Numbered from the stretch's first letter, positions 8,397 to 18,370 are shown. The stretch is 64,000 nucleotides of DNA from Ignavibacteriota bacterium (GCA_003327435.1 QOQV01000001.1:335917-399916); one strand, 5' to 3'. Program-made: numbers and translations. Notes: generated by a model not told the origin, from the letters alone.

Positions 8397-9728
8397 TTAA
8401 AACTTAAAATGTACCTTAGGACTATTTACCGAAATCATTACTTTAAACTTATTAAATTCAGATTGCAGATCAAAAATCGATTGATAGAATGCTTTGCGCT
8501 TTTCTTTACCAACTACATATCTGGCGCTTAAGATTGGTTTCCATCCGTCTAAAAAAGAACTTTCAAGTGTTATGATATAATCTACTTTTATTTTGTTTGC
8601 CACTTTAGTCAGGGTCAGATTAACTTTCTGTGCAATCTCTTTTTCCTTAAAAAGCACCTTTTCAAATTGCTTAACTTCCATCCGCTGCACTTTAGGATGG
8701 CGAGAATAGTCACGAGTTTCTGAAGTTTTAGCAGAATCACTTAAAAGTTTCATAAACTCATTATCCAGAACTGAAACCTCTACATCCCAGTCAATTGCAT
8801 CATGTATATCTATCAGACTATGCAGAAAATTTAGATAACGTTCTTCTATTGTTCTAACAATTTTTTCCCTACCCATTTTAATTGTCCAGAATTCCAAAGG
8901 GACAAGAATCTCATTAGTGCGTATCTGATTAAGAATACATGAATGATTATATCTCAAAGAAATTGCTTCTTTTGGACTCAGTATGTGTTCACCTGTTTTT
9001 GCAATTACAAATTTTTCAAACTGTATCTTGCTTAGATACAACCTCACATCACCATAATCAAGTCCAAACACAACATTCTTATCGTCTACACCCTTAATCG
9101 GTAATTCAATCGACGGATATCCTTTACCTTCACTATTGGGAGCATAACTGAATCCATATAAATAAAGCCAATCATTTTCTGAAATTGCAATCTCAGTTTT
9201 TTTCTCTCTTTTGAAATAAACCGATGGTTTCTCTTTTAATTCCTCCACTTCAATAACTGATTCAATTGACTCTTTTGTAATTTCTTCTCTTTCCTTGGGT
9301 ATATCGCTGGTAACTACCGGTTCTTTAATAGGTTCAATAATATCAATTGGTTCGGTTTTATCAGATTTTTCATCTATTACTTCTGTTAATTCTTCTTTAA
9401 CAATTTCACCTGGTTCAGTTGTCTCGGATGGTATTGTACTAACAATAGCTTCATTTTCTATATTAATACTTTCTTCTGCAATTATATTTTCTTTAACCTG
9501 TGGTTGGATTTCTCTCAGATACATTAACTTCAAGCGATTAATGATTTCTTCTTTAAGATTTCCAGTTAATAATTTTTCGAACTCTGAGAGAAATTCTTCA
9601 GCAACTTTTTCAGGTGGAAATTCTAAGAACTTTTTCAGTACTTCTTTTAGATATTCCCTTTTTTTTAACCTCTCCGATATTTCGTCCAATATCAGTTGTG
9701 CTAATTTTTCTTGAAAATTTGAATTCAT
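8397..9728 (-). CDS. Orphan protein with a GvpL/GvpF-like C-terminal domain
   Basis: This 443-residue soluble protein has three parts. Residues 1-95 are charged and helical. Residues about 95-175 are a Glu/Pro/Thr-rich linker. Residues about 183-443 resemble the gas-vesicle accessory family GvpL/GvpF: an N-terminal WLYLYGFSY strand, a middle motif EILVPLEFWTIKMGREKI followed by a long helix and IDWDVEVSV, and a final half similar to the GvpF C-terminal lobe. In the canonical family the motif reads roughly vlPmrFGTvf with a following Ew.vkv strand. No gvpA or other gas-vesicle gene is in the window, so a gas-vesicle role is doubtful. The family assignment comes from pattern recognition, not a search. 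Confidence 0.55.
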   Translation of the reverse strand: MNSNFQEKLAQLILDEISERLKKREYLKEVLKKFLEFPPEKVAEEFLSEFEKLLTGNLKEEIINRLKLMYLREIQPQVKENIIAEESINIENEAIVSTIPSETTEPGEIVKEELTEVIDEKSDKTEPIDIIEPIKEPVVTSDIPKEREEITKESIESVIEVEELKEKPSVYFKREKKTEIAISENDWLYLYGFSYAPNSEGKGYPSIELPIKGVDDKNVVFGLDYGDVRLYLSKIQFEKFVIAKTGEHILSPKEAISLRYNHSCILNQIRTNEILVPLEFWTIKMGREKIVRTIEERYLNFLHSLIDIHDAIDWDVEVSVLDNEFMKLLSDSAKTSETRDYSRHPKVQRMEVKQFEKVLFKEKEIAQKVNLTLTKVANKIKVDYIITLESSFLDGWKPILSARYVVGKEKRKAFYQSIFDLQSEFNKFKVMISVNSPKVHFKF

Positions 9729-9837
9729 AAATTTATATCCATTCTAATTAAGAACTTAATCCAAGCTATTATCCAAATACATTTTAAGCGCATCAGACTT
9801 ATGATAAATATCTAAATATTGATAGATTCAGTTATTG

Positions 9838-9919
9838 CGGAGAGCGAGGGACTCGAACCCCCAAGTCCTTGCGGACGCCGGTTTTCAAGACCGGTGACTT
9901 ACCATTAGCCTAGCTCTCC
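9838..9919 (-). tRNA. tRNA-Ser (anticodon UGA)
   Basis: Read on the minus strand, the acceptor arms GGAGAGC and GCTCTCC pair perfectly. The anticodon stem CCGGT/ACCGG encloses the loop CTTGAAA, giving anticodon TGA for UCA codons. A long variable arm (GTCCGCAAGGAC) is diagnostic of a class II tRNA, and the T arm holds GGTTCGAGTC. CCA is not encoded; the bases after the discriminator G read CAA. Confidence 0.96.
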
Positions 9920-9997
9920 GAATTAACGATTAAATATATAAAAAATCTGTATATGAAACAATTTTTATTTACCATATAATATTTTTATCTTTTTTCA

Positions 9998-11203
9998 ATG
10001 GAACTTTGGAGAAAAAATTTATATACGCTATGGGTAGCACAATTTTTTACAATGGCGGGAATGAATCTGGTAATCCCTTTCCTTCCGTTCTTTGTGCGTG
10101 AACTGGGAATTACCAATCAAACTGCTGTTGCCCGCTGGAGTGGACTGGTATTTGCCGGACCTTTCTTCTTCTCCTTTTTTCTGACTCCATTTTGGGGCAC
10201 ATTGGGTGATAAATATGGAAGAAAATTAATGGTAATCAGAGCAATATTTGGACTGGGTATTTCACAAGTTTTAATTGGACTATCACCAAATGTGGAATTT
10301 TTGTTCATTGCCAGAATGATTCAGGGGGCTATTAGTGGATTTGTACCTTCAGCTCTGGCACTCGTATCATCAACAACTCCGAACGAAAAAAGCGGCTATG
10401 CCATTGGTGTACTACAAAGTTCGACCGCAGCTGGCACGATTATCGGTCCATTGATAGGAGGATTTCTTGCTGACATATTACCTTATAGATTAATTTTTTT
10501 CATAACCGCCTCACTTTGCTTCACAGCTGGAATCTTAGTGATAAAAATTGTTAAAGAAGATTCATTTAAAAAGACTGAATCACACTCATTCACAGTTAAA
10601 GAAAACTATAAATTTACTTTTAGTACACCAGGTTTAAGATTAGGTGTTATATTGATATTCATCAGCCAACTTGCAGTAATGCTAATACAACCAATATTTG
10701 CTCTGTACATAGAAAGTTTTAAAATTAATCCGAACTATCTTGCAACTTTTACTGGAATGGCATTTTCCATACTTGGAATTTTTATGTTAATATCTTCACC
10801 AATATGGGGAAAGAGAATTGATAAGAATGGTTATCGCAAAAATTTACCTATGGCTATAGCTGGTGCTGCTATCGCCTATGTATTGCAGGGCGTTACAAAC
10901 TCTGCAATTCTATTGATATTATTCCGTGCAATTCAGGGTCTATTCATGGGAGGAATTATCCCTTCAATATATTCCTACATTTCAAAAAATTGCGTTTCCT
11001 TCCGCCGAGCTGGAATAATGGGAATCGCTTCAGGATTATTTGTATTAGCCAATCTAATAGGTCCAATTTTAGGTGGCTTTATGGCTTCAAGTTTTGGATT
11101 CAATCAAGTATTTTATATATCTGGTATAATACTTTCGTTGACTTCAATTTATCTTTTCAGAAATCTTAAAGAACCAATTCCGATAAATGAATGTGTACAG
11201 TGA
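9998..11203 (+). CDS. MFS transporter, drug:H+ antiporter (DHA1) type
   Basis: This 401-residue protein has about 12 transmembrane helices and the MFS motif A GDKYGRKLM in the first cytoplasmic loop, with a related RIDKNGYRK in the second half. IGPLIGGFLAD matches the antiporter motif C region. It belongs to the tetracycline/multidrug exporter-like branch, but the substrate cannot be read from sequence. It is transcribed away from tRNA-Ser and its stop codon abuts the stop of the convergent acyl-CoA ligase gene. Confidence 0.85.
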   Translation: MELWRKNLYTLWVAQFFTMAGMNLVIPFLPFFVRELGITNQTAVARWSGLVFAGPFFFSFFLTPFWGTLGDKYGRKLMVIRAIFGLGISQVLIGLSPNVEFLFIARMIQGAISGFVPSALALVSSTTPNEKSGYAIGVLQSSTAAGTIIGPLIGGFLADILPYRLIFFITASLCFTAGILVIKIVKEDSFKKTESHSFTVKENYKFTFSTPGLRLGVILIFISQLAVMLIQPIFALYIESFKINPNYLATFTGMAFSILGIFMLISSPIWGKRIDKNGYRKNLPMAIAGAAIAYVLQGVTNSAILLILFRAIQGLFMGGIIPSIYSYISKNCVSFRRAGIMGIASGLFVLANLIGPILGGFMASSFGFNQVFYISGIILSLTSIYLFRNLKEPIPINECVQ

Positions 11204-12907
11204 TTACTCTGGAACATTTGCATATCTTTTAATTTTTTGCGCTGTGGTTTTCTCGAACTCTTTATCCCGAATTATAAAATCCTGTATTCGCTTAAAAGGA
11301 GTTAAATTCTTATTTATATTTTGTATTTCTTTCCTTATTATTTCCTGAATTACCTGCTCGTTTATTTGAATGTTTTCTTTTTCTGACAATTCAATAAATG
11401 CTTCAGCATCAACATATATTTGGGCTTTAATTATCTCCCCATGTTTACTATCCTGTTCAGCATATACCATTGATTCAAGAATAAACGGACTTCTATTCAA
11501 TATATCTTCTATTTCTTCAGGATAAACATTTTTACCACTTTTCGAAATAATAACATTCTTTTTTCTTCCATTTATGTATAAGAACCCATCTGAATCAACA
11601 TGCCCAATGTCACCTGTTTTAAACCAACCATTCTCCATAACTTCCTTAGTAGCCTTTTCATTTTTATAATAACCCAGCATAATATTAGGACCTTTTGCCC
11701 ATATTTCACCGTTACCTTCAGAATCTGGATTTGCAATTTTTATCTCGACTCCTGGGAGAGGCAATCCTGCTGAATCATCTCTAAAATTATTCAGCCGATT
11801 TAATGTTAATATTGGAGAGGTTTCTGTTAAACCATAACCTTGTATGAATGTGAAACCAAATTCGCGCAAACCTTTCGCAATAACAGGATCCTGTTTAGCA
11901 CCACCTGTAATAAATGCTCTTATCGACCCACCAAATTTTTCATGAATTTCTTTAAACAACCTCCTTTTTAAATCAATCCCCATCCCTTCCAATATATTTG
12001 TTAATGTTATTAGTGGTGAAATGATAATACTGGTGATCTTCTTTTCCTGAATTGCTTTTCTAATTCCCCTATACATTTTATCGTACAGCAAGGGTACACC
12101 AAGCAATATAGTTGGATGTACTTTCTGCATATCTTCGACGATTGTTTTCAGAGAACGTGAATAATGTACCGAAGCACCACAATAAATTGGACATAAAAAA
12201 CCACATGTGCATTCATAAGTATGATGGATCGGTAAGACAGATAAAAATCTATCTTCTGGATATATATAGAACGCGCTTACCATACTCATCAAATTGGATG
12301 TCAAATTCTTCTGGCTAAGCATTACTCCTTTAGATTTTCCAAGTGTCCCTGATGTAAACAAAATTACAGCTAACTCTTCAGGATTTATTTGTGGCAAATT
12401 ATCAAGACTGCATCCCTTCGAGGAAAACAATAAATCAATCATTGTATAAAAATTATTCTCAGCTTTTATATAATCCATACATATGTAAAATTTCATCTTT
12501 CTAAAAATCTTTGATTTTTCTAAAAATAGAGGATGGAATTCACTCGAATAGATAATTGCTTCAGCATCTGATTCATGAATTATATTTATAATTTCGCTTT
12601 CAGATAATTTCCTGTCAATGGGTACAACAACATAATTAAAACAAACACATGTAAGGTATGCTATTCCCCATTGTACGCGATTTTCTCCAATGATGGCAAC
12701 TTTAGCCCTTTCTTTGACACCAAGGTTCCGTAAAGCAGTACCAAATTTTAAAACATTCTTTAAAAGCTGGCTATATGTAACGCTTGGAATCGGTGTATCA
12801 TTTAAATCCTCAAGAGCAAGCTTATCAGGATACTTTTGTGCTGACTTAATAAGCACATCCTGAAGTGAACCAATATGTGGAACATCATATAAATCGTTTT
12901 TTACCAT
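11204..12907 (-). CDS. Long-chain fatty acid--CoA ligase (AMP-forming)
   Basis: This 567-residue adenylate-forming enzyme has the P-loop LFTSGTLGKSKG at about 184-195, the adenine motif YGLTETSP, the GWFKTGDIGHVDSDGFLYI motif and the hinge GRKKNVII. The pattern matches FadD/FAA-type ligases that activate long-chain fatty acids to acyl-CoA through acyl-AMP. The ATG at 12907 gives the full N-terminal domain. It is convergent with the MFS gene with no intergenic base. It may serve fatty acid uptake or lipid remodelling; no beta-oxidation genes are nearby. Confidence 0.88.
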   Translation of the reverse strand: MVKNDLYDVPHIGSLQDVLIKSAQKYPDKLALEDLNDTPIPSVTYSQLLKNVLKFGTALRNLGVKERAKVAIIGENRVQWGIAYLTCVCFNYVVVPIDRKLSESEIINIIHESDAEAIIYSSEFHPLFLEKSKIFRKMKFYICMDYIKAENNFYTMIDLLFSSKGCSLDNLPQINPEELAVILFTSGTLGKSKGVMLSQKNLTSNLMSMVSAFYIYPEDRFLSVLPIHHTYECTCGFLCPIYCGASVHYSRSLKTIVEDMQKVHPTILLGVPLLYDKMYRGIRKAIQEKKITSIIISPLITLTNILEGMGIDLKRRLFKEIHEKFGGSIRAFITGGAKQDPVIAKGLREFGFTFIQGYGLTETSPILTLNRLNNFRDDSAGLPLPGVEIKIANPDSEGNGEIWAKGPNIMLGYYKNEKATKEVMENGWFKTGDIGHVDSDGFLYINGRKKNVIISKSGKNVYPEEIEDILNRSPFILESMVYAEQDSKHGEIIKAQIYVDAEAFIELSEKENIQINEQVIQEIIRKEIQNINKNLTPFKRIQDFIIRDKEFEKTTAQKIKRYANVPE

Positions 12908-13069
12908 ATAATTGCCTTTCTTAAATTCTAATGTCTAAATTTAACAATTTTTAAAATATATTAAAAATGGAAGATTTTCATTTATTGCTTATATCAAAAA
13001 TTTAACATATATTTAGATAATTTTAGAAAAGATTTTTTTAATCATTATTAAAAGGAGTAACATCGAAAT

Positions 13070-15163
13070 ATGCCAATAATGACAAAAATGCGCGACAATA
13101 TGCCGACGATTTTAATTTTACTCGTCGTTGCATTTATCTTAACAATCGTGTTCGAATGGGGTATGGATTATCTCGGATTAAGATCCCGTGGTCATGATTA
13201 TGTGGGTGTAATAAATGACCGCAAAATATCATATCAGGAATTTATTGAGCTTGTAAGGCAACGCTCAGAGCAAGAAAAGCAGCAAACAGGAAAAGAACCT
13301 GATGAAAATGCACTTAATCGCATAAGAGATGAAGTGTGGAATTCGCTTGTCACACAAACTCTTGTCGATGAAGAAATTAAGAGGCTCGGAATCGAGGTGC
13401 CCGATCAGGAAATAGTTGATTGGGTCAAGGGTGATAATCCACCGGAATTTTTATACAAACAATTTGTAGATTCAAACGGAGTTTTCAATAGAGCAGCTTA
13501 TGAAGCAGCCATCGCTGATCCCAGAAATAAAGAAATATGGATTCAAATTGAACAAGGTTTAAAAAAACAGAGAATGCAGGAAAAATTGCAAAGCTTGATT
13601 TTAGCAAGCGTTAGGGTTTCAGAATCAGAATTGTTCGAAAAATATGTCGAACAAAATCTGAAACTGAATATGGAATATGTATTCTTTGATCCAAATAAGT
13701 ATGTTACTGATGAAGAAGTAAACCTAACTGACTCAGACATTGAAAAATATTATAACGAACATTCAGCTGAATTCAAGACCGAACCAACACGCAAACTTAA
13801 ATATGTAAAATTTAAAGAAGTACCTTCAGCAAAAGATACGCAATCTGTCATATCTGAACTGGAAGATGTTCTTGACAAAGTTCGTTCAGGTGCCGACTTT
13901 ATGGATCTACTAAACACCTATTCTGAAACACCAACCACAGAAATATTTTACAAACATGGAGAATTAAGTCCAACAAAAGAAGAAAAATTGTTTTCCGCAA
14001 AAGTTGGCGATATAGTTGGGCCATTTTCTGACTTCGACGGTTATCATCTTGTCAAAATCCTTGAAGAACGTACCGGCAATGATGAATTCATTCGTGCCAG
14101 TCATATCTTAATAAACATTCAAGGCAATGATTCAACAAGTGCTCTTAACCAGGCGAAAGAAATCATTGTAAAATTAAAAAAAGGTGAAGACTTTGCTACA
14201 TTAGCCAAACAATTTTCCAAAGATCCTGGATCTGCTGAAAAAGGCGGTGACCTTGGTTGGTTCGGTAAAGGTCGAATGGTGAAACCATTCGAAGATGCCT
14301 GCTACAAAGCTCAATTAAATCAAATTGTTGGTCCAGTAAAAACTCAATTTGGATATCATATTATAAAAGTAACAGGTAAGAGCAAGAGAGAAATCAAAAT
14401 TGCCGATATTGTAATTCCTGTAAAAATTAGTTCCGAAACCAGAAGTCTTATATATCAAAATGCACAAGATTTCAGATACCTGGCTCAAGAAAACGGATTT
14501 ATTAAAGAAGCAGAATCTGTGAAATACCAGATCCTCGAAACTCCCGCGTTTACTAAAGACGGAATAATTCCTGGAATTGGCAAACATCCCGCACTAAATC
14601 GTTTTGCTTTTGAAAAAGATCTTGGCGACATAAGCGAGGTATTTCCAATACCTGAAGGATATGGTGTATTTATGATCTCGGAAATAAAAAAAGGTGGAAT
14701 TAGACCACTTAGTGATCTGAAAGAATCACTTAAACCCCGCGTGCTCCGCGAAAAGAAAATGCAAATTCTTGCAAAAAAGGTGATGGAAATTAGAAAAGAA
14801 ATTTCTGACGCCGACCCTTTACAAAAGATTACGGAAAAACATCCTGATATTACCGTTCAAACAACCGGACAATTTGCTCTTATCTCCAGCATCCCCGGTA
14901 TTGGTAGAGATATAAAACTTATCGGAGTTCTCAATACACTTCTACCATTCACAGTTTCTAAACCTATTGAAGGTACACGTGGTTATTATATCGTAAAAAT
15001 TTTAGATAAATCCGGCATCGACTCAACAGCATATAATGCCCAGAAGGATATGTTTAAGAAGCAAATCTTACAAACTAAGAAATCTCAATTTATCAGCGAA
15101 TGGCTTGAGCAACTTAAGAAAAATGCCGATATAGAAGATAATAGAGATATGTTCTTTAGATAA
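13070..15163 (+). CDS. PpiD-like periplasmic peptidyl-prolyl isomerase/foldase
   Basis: This 697-residue protein has a short cytoplasmic N-terminus, one transmembrane helix (about 14-31), a SurA_N-type chaperone region and parvulin domains. The clearest rotamase domain is at about 342-437 (ASHILIN, then FAKLAK-like and [19 protein letters not shown]). A degenerate rotamase-like segment precedes it at about 230-330. A strong AAAAGGAG ribosome binding site lies at 13050-13057. It should help fold outer-membrane proteins, which fits the many barrels nearby. A stem-loop follows the stop codon. Confidence 0.88.
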   Translation: MPIMTKMRDNMPTILILLVVAFILTIVFEWGMDYLGLRSRGHDYVGVINDRKISYQEFIELVRQRSEQEKQQTGKEPDENALNRIRDEVWNSLVTQTLVDEEIKRLGIEVPDQEIVDWVKGDNPPEFLYKQFVDSNGVFNRAAYEAAIADPRNKEIWIQIEQGLKKQRMQEKLQSLILASVRVSESELFEKYVEQNLKLNMEYVFFDPNKYVTDEEVNLTDSDIEKYYNEHSAEFKTEPTRKLKYVKFKEVPSAKDTQSVISELEDVLDKVRSGADFMDLLNTYSETPTTEIFYKHGELSPTKEEKLFSAKVGDIVGPFSDFDGYHLVKILEERTGNDEFIRASHILINIQGNDSTSALNQAKEIIVKLKKGEDFATLAKQFSKDPGSAEKGGDLGWFGKGRMVKPFEDACYKAQLNQIVGPVKTQFGYHIIKVTGKSKREIKIADIVIPVKISSETRSLIYQNAQDFRYLAQENGFIKEAESVKYQILETPAFTKDGIIPGIGKHPALNRFAFEKDLGDISEVFPIPEGYGVFMISEIKKGGIRPLSDLKESLKPRVLREKKMQILAKKVMEIRKEISDADPLQKITEKHPDITVQTTGQFALISSIPGIGRDIKLIGVLNTLLPFTVSKPIEGTRGYYIVKILDKSGIDSTAYNAQKDMFKKQILQTKKSQFISEWLEQLKKNADIEDNRDMFFR

Positions 15164-15164
15164 A

Positions 15165-15209
15165 TTATAGTCCGACTAATAAGCATTCAATGGATAAGTC
15201 GGACTATAA
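15165..15209 (+). terminator. Inverted repeat after the ppiD-like gene
   Basis: TTATAGTCCGACT (15165-15177) and AGTCGGACTATAA (15197-15209) form a perfect 13-bp stem with a 19-nt loop, starting 1 bp after the stop codon and followed by CTTTT. The U run is short, so termination may be partial. Confidence 0.6.
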
Positions 15210-15239
15210 CTTTTCAGATGCTCAATATAACAATTCATT

Positions 15240-15911
15240 ATGTTTTATTTTTATAAAAAAATTCTTTTATATAGCTTCATTTTTTTATTATTGGTTTCGC
15301 ACGCTACAGCACAAAGAAACTCATTAAGTTCAAAATTGATATATGTTAGTTCATCCAAGATATACCTCTTCCCAGAAGCATCAGATTTAATTTTAAGAAA
15401 AAAAAATCTACCAATTGAAAACATTTGGGGTATCAGTATTGAATACAGAAGAATTTTTAATGAAGATAAGTATGGTCTTGGAATAAACATTGATTATATT
15501 AGAAAAACTATAAATTTGAATACCTTCGGCACAACCGACGGTTTCTGGTCAATCCCAATTGAAGTTACTGCATATTTTTTTATTCCTCTTGGACTTGAAA
15601 AATGGAAAATTTTTATGGGTGGTGGCGTTGGTGCTTATCTCGGCGGTAGATTATTAACAAAGGAAAATTCAATAGAGAGTAGTTCAGGCTCTTCGCCTGG
15701 ATATGGTATTCATATCCTTGGAGGAATTGAATATTATTTTTATAGGCAATTTGCAATAAAAACTCAAATGAAATTTAGAGATCTCTCTTTCAAAACAAGC
15801 AATAAATTTTATTCAAATCAAGACGACTTTAACAATACATCAATTGATTACAAATCCAGAATAAATGTTGATGGGATGATATTGGAGTTAGGTATCGTAT
15901 ATTCATTTTAA
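15240..15911 (+). CDS. Outer-membrane beta-barrel protein, unknown function
   Basis: This 223-residue protein has a signal peptide (about residues 1-25, cleavage near HATAQ) and alternating aromatic/polar strands such as WGISIEYRRIF, FFIPLGLEKWKIFMGGGVGAYLGG and a terminal aromatic strand ILELGIVYSF. This is a small porin-like or OmpA-like barrel without a peptidoglycan domain. The shikimate kinase gene starts 4 bp after its stop. Confidence 0.6.
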   Translation: MFYFYKKILLYSFIFLLLVSHATAQRNSLSSKLIYVSSSKIYLFPEASDLILRKKNLPIENIWGISIEYRRIFNEDKYGLGINIDYIRKTINLNTFGTTDGFWSIPIEVTAYFFIPLGLEKWKIFMGGGVGAYLGGRLLTKENSIESSSGSSPGYGIHILGGIEYYFYRQFAIKTQMKFRDLSFKTSNKFYSNQDDFNNTSIDYKSRINVDGMILELGIVYSF

Positions 15912-15915
15912 TACT

Positions 15916-16482
15916 ATGCTCGATGTTAGAAAAAACTTAATCTTCCTTACTGGATTCATGGGAAGTGGTAAAAGTACCATAGGTCCAATTCTTGCAAATA
16001 CCTTAGGATTCAATTTTATAGATATCGATAAAGAAATAGAATCCATCACAAAAAAAAATATTGTTGAAATTTTCAAGAATAATGAAGAAAAACATTTTAG
16101 AAAATTGGAAAGTGAAATTTTAAAGAAAGTCAGCAACTACAATAATTACATTGTATCACTTGGTGGTGGAACATTACTCAATCAAGATAATCTAAAACTA
16201 GTTCTAACTAAAGGGATATTGATATATTTGAAGACCGATTTAGATAATCTTTATAAAAGGTTGCGATACAAGAATGATCGACCACTATTGTTAACAAAAA
16301 CCGGAGAACATCTAACTGATGAGGAATTAAAAATTAGAATCAAAGAAATTCTAACTGAGCGGGAGAAAATATACGAAAACGCACAAATTATTATAAACAC
16401 GGATGATAAAAAAATCTCATCTACAATCGATGAAATTATAAAATCACTAAAAAATTATCTTAAGCTCTCTACAGGTTTTTAA
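15916..16482 (+). CDS. aroK: Shikimate kinase
   Basis: This 188-residue kinase phosphorylates shikimate with ATP in chorismate/aromatic amino acid synthesis. It shows Walker A GFMGSGKST (residues about 13-21), the shikimate-binding D/E region DIDKEIE, the GGG motif SLGGGTLL and the lid arginine segment RLRYKNDRPLL. Its length is normal for the family. It follows the barrel gene by 4 bp. Its 3' end overlaps the convergent DUF302 gene by 14 bp. Confidence 0.93.
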   Translation: MLDVRKNLIFLTGFMGSGKSTIGPILANTLGFNFIDIDKEIESITKKNIVEIFKNNEEKHFRKLESEILKKVSNYNNYIVSLGGGTLLNQDNLKLVLTKGILIYLKTDLDNLYKRLRYKNDRPLLLTKTGEHLTDEELKIRIKEILTEREKIYENAQIIINTDDKKISSTIDEIIKSLKNYLKLSTGF

Positions 16483-16852
16483 AAACTTCCTCTATTCTCT
16501 CTTTAAGAATCACAGATAAATCTCTTAACTTTTCATCATCGAATAGTTTGGTTAAAACATCTGGATTAAAAGCCATAATTTCAACCAATGATTCTTTTTC
16601 CTGTATGACGACATTACAGGGTAACAGCAAACTGACTTCATCATTTTGTTCAATCGCATTATGAGCAAATTCTGGATTACATGCACCTAAAATTAAAAAT
16701 TTCCTGAACTCTTTGTTGAGTTTTTTCTTTAGCACATCCTGAACATCAATTGTTGTAATAATTCCGAACCCCTGTTTGGCAAGCTCTTCGGTCACCTTTT
16801 TTACAGCAAGTTCAAAACTTATGTTTAACTTCTTTTTAATACTAATTTGCAT
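16469..16852 (-). CDS. DUF302 family protein
   Basis: This 127-residue protein matches the DUF302 pattern: an alternating beta/alpha fold beginning with SFELAVKKVTEELAKQGFGIITTID, the motif LILGACNPEFAHNAI, and LLLPCNVVIQE. DUF302 proteins are common beside thiol and sulfur redox genes, and two conserved Cys residues are visible (ACNP and LPCN). It is the last gene of the minus-strand redox cluster. Confidence 0.82.
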   Translation of the reverse strand: MQISIKKKLNISFELAVKKVTEELAKQGFGIITTIDVQDVLKKKLNKEFRKFLILGACNPEFAHNAIEQNDEVSLLLPCNVVIQEKESLVEIMAFNPDVLTKLFDDEKLRDLSVILKERIEEVFKNL

Positions 16853-16854
16853 TT

Positions 16855-17259
16855 TTAATCACCATAAAATTTTAAAAGTATCTGTTTCATCTTGTTGATA
16901 TCTTGAGCACCAACCATTACATCTAATATCTTTCGGCTTTCTACAAGCATAATTGTTGGTACTGCCATTATACCTAATTTTTTTGCTATTGAAATCTCAT
17001 CAGACAAATTAATAAGAAAAATATTTTTAAACTCGTCCTTCAATTCCAAAATAATCGGTGTTTGATGCTTGCATACTCTGCAGCTCTCAGTCCAAAAATA
17101 CAACATTAATTTTTTATTCTCCAATAAAATCTTACCTAACTCACCATCAATATTGTCTATTATTTGACCTTTTTTAGATTTCAATCTTCTGATAGAAACA
17201 TATTGTACAAAAATAAAGCTTAGGAAAATAGTTATTAAAATTAAAACTATCCACTTCAT
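16855..17259 (-). CDS. Membrane-anchored thioredoxin-like protein
   Basis: This 134-residue protein has an N-terminal transmembrane anchor (residues about 2-24) and a thioredoxin fold with the redox motif CRVC (WTESCRVCKHQ) and a cis-Pro segment MAVPTIMLV. It is probably a periplasm-facing or membrane-tethered thiol oxidoreductase. Its start overlaps the stop of the DUF6132 gene by 4 bp and its stop lies 2 bp before DUF302. Confidence 0.85.
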   Translation of the reverse strand: MKWIVLILITIFLSFIFVQYVSIRRLKSKKGQIIDNIDGELGKILLENKKLMLYFWTESCRVCKHQTPIILELKDEFKNIFLINLSDEISIAKKLGIMAVPTIMLVESRKILDVMVGAQDINKMKQILLKFYGD

Positions 17260-17441
17260 AGAGAATTTTTCTTTTTTGTAGAAGGAGTCAGCAGAAAGCC
17301 TATTAATGCTCCATAAATTGTGCTTATTACAGGATTACTTGAAATTGGGCAGGTGCCAGAATAACATCCAACAAAATAATAATAAGCATATCCACCAGAC
17401 GCACCAATCGTTAAGAACAGTGCCATTCGAAATAGTTTCAT
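17256..17441 (-). CDS. DUF6132 family membrane microprotein
   Basis: This 61-residue protein begins at an internal ATG (17441). A longer frame is open to 17540, but that would overlap the FmdB gene in another frame and has no conserved content. It has two transmembrane helices around the motif YYYFVGCYSGTCPISSNP, which matches DUF6132 with its CxxxxCPI signature. A sister protein lies at 18371-18532. The paired cysteines suggest a redox or metal role; function is unknown. Confidence 0.8.
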   Translation of the reverse strand: MKLFRMALFLTIGASGGYAYYYFVGCYSGTCPISSNPVISTIYGALIGFLLTPSTKKKNSL

Positions 17442-17454
17442 AGAATAAAATTTT

Positions 17455-17694
17455 TTAATCAATTCCACAAAGCCCACTTGCACACCCACCGTATGATGGA
17501 GCATTATCTGAACAACTATCACAATTCCCACTTGTCTCAATCTTACCTATATTCAGCATTGGGGCAGAAAACAATTTAACAGAGTTTCTTGAACCACATC
17601 TTGGACAAATTACTTCCTGTAAATTCTCTTTTCCTTTATGAAAGATTTCGTAATTACTATTACAATCTTTACAATGATAATCAAAAGTTGGCAT
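17455..17694 (-). CDS. FmdB-family zinc ribbon protein
   Basis: This 79-residue protein begins MPTFDYHCKDC and has a CxxC...CPRC zinc ribbon in its first 40 residues, the FmdB/CxxC_CXXC_SSSS pattern. The C-terminal tail holds additional cysteines (CDSCSD and CASGLCG). It starts at the stop codon of the DUF1858 gene (1-bp overlap). The function is regulatory or redox-related but not established. Confidence 0.85.
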   Translation of the reverse strand: MPTFDYHCKDCNSNYEIFHKGKENLQEVICPRCGSRNSVKLFSAPMLNIGKIETSGNCDSCSDNAPSYGGCASGLCGID

Positions 17695-17927
17695 TATCTT
17701 TTCTCCATTTTTAAATGATTTTCTTTCAAAATAGCATTTAAGTCTTTTACAAAAATTTCTATTTGTTCTTCTTTAAAACCTTTTTCTTTTGAAGCAGATT
17801 CGAGTGTTCCCCAAACCGGTTCACCACAGGCAAGACACTTTATTCCTTTGTTCATGAGATAAGTTACAGATTCAGGCAATATATTAACCAATTCTTCTAT
17901 CAAGATATCTTTTTCGATTTGTTTCAT
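17694..17927 (-). CDS. DUF1858 redox-disulfide domain protein
   Basis: This 77-residue protein matches the DUF1858 (hybrid-cluster-associated disulfide) domain: a helical N-terminus (ILIEELVNILPESVTYLMNKG) followed by IKCLACGEPVWGTLESAS with a CxxC pair. Such domains occur alone or fused in anaerobes and are thought to exchange thiols. It is 3 bp downstream of the OsmC gene. Confidence 0.82.
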   Translation of the reverse strand: MKQIEKDILIEELVNILPESVTYLMNKGIKCLACGEPVWGTLESASKEKGFKEEQIEIFVKDLNAILKENHLKMEKR

Positions 17928-17930
17928 AAA

Positions 17931-18359
17931 TCAATCAACTTCAATAATTTTATATGTATGAGTAATCTCAACAGAGTTTTTGAGCATAAATGAGACAGAG
18001 CAATATTTTGTTTTGGATAATTCTATTGCTCTCTCAACATCACTCGGACTAATAGATTTGCCTTCAAGAACATACTCTAAATTTATTTTGGTATAAACCT
18101 GAGGATGTTCTTCAGCCACTTCCGCTTCGATATTGATATAAAAGTTTTTAAAGTTCACTCTCTTTTTTCTCAGAATCGAAGCTACATCACTACCAGTACA
18201 TCCACCAAGAGCAATCAAAACAAGTTCTTTTGGTCTGGTACCTGCGTTGCTGCCACCAAATTCTTCAGGTCCATCCATTATAACCCAATGATTTGAATCT
18301 GCTTTACCCGCAAATGTTATGCCTTTAATATTTTGAACTACCGCTTTTTTTGTTGCCAT
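17931..18359 (-). CDS. OsmC/Ohr family protein
   Basis: This 142-residue protein has the OsmC fold: GSNAGTRPKELVLIALGGCTGSDVASIL with the first conserved Cys, and ELSKTKYCSVSFML with the second. These two Cys form the peroxidatic pair in hydroperoxide-reducing members. ATG 18359 is chosen because AAGGAAAACT sits just upstream; an earlier in-frame TTG at 18374 lacks this. It probably detoxifies organic hydroperoxides or handles persulfides. Confidence 0.88.
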   Translation of the reverse strand: MATKKAVVQNIKGITFAGKADSNHWVIMDGPEEFGGSNAGTRPKELVLIALGGCTGSDVASILRKKRVNFKNFYINIEAEVAEEHPQVYTKINLEYVLEGKSISPSDVERAIELSKTKYCSVSFMLKNSVEITHTYKIIEVD

Positions 18360-18370
18360 AGTTTTCCTTT

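Noticed and set aside
9295..9714. A 139-codon frame on the plus strand inside the GvpL/F-like gene
   Set aside because: Its Ser/Ile-rich translation is the shadow of the Glu/Pro-rich linker on the other strand; there is no start signal or domain.
17441..17540. A longer N-terminus for the first DUF6132 protein
   Set aside because: This stretch overlaps the FmdB gene in another frame and lacks hydrophobic or conserved content; the family begins at the ATG at 17441.
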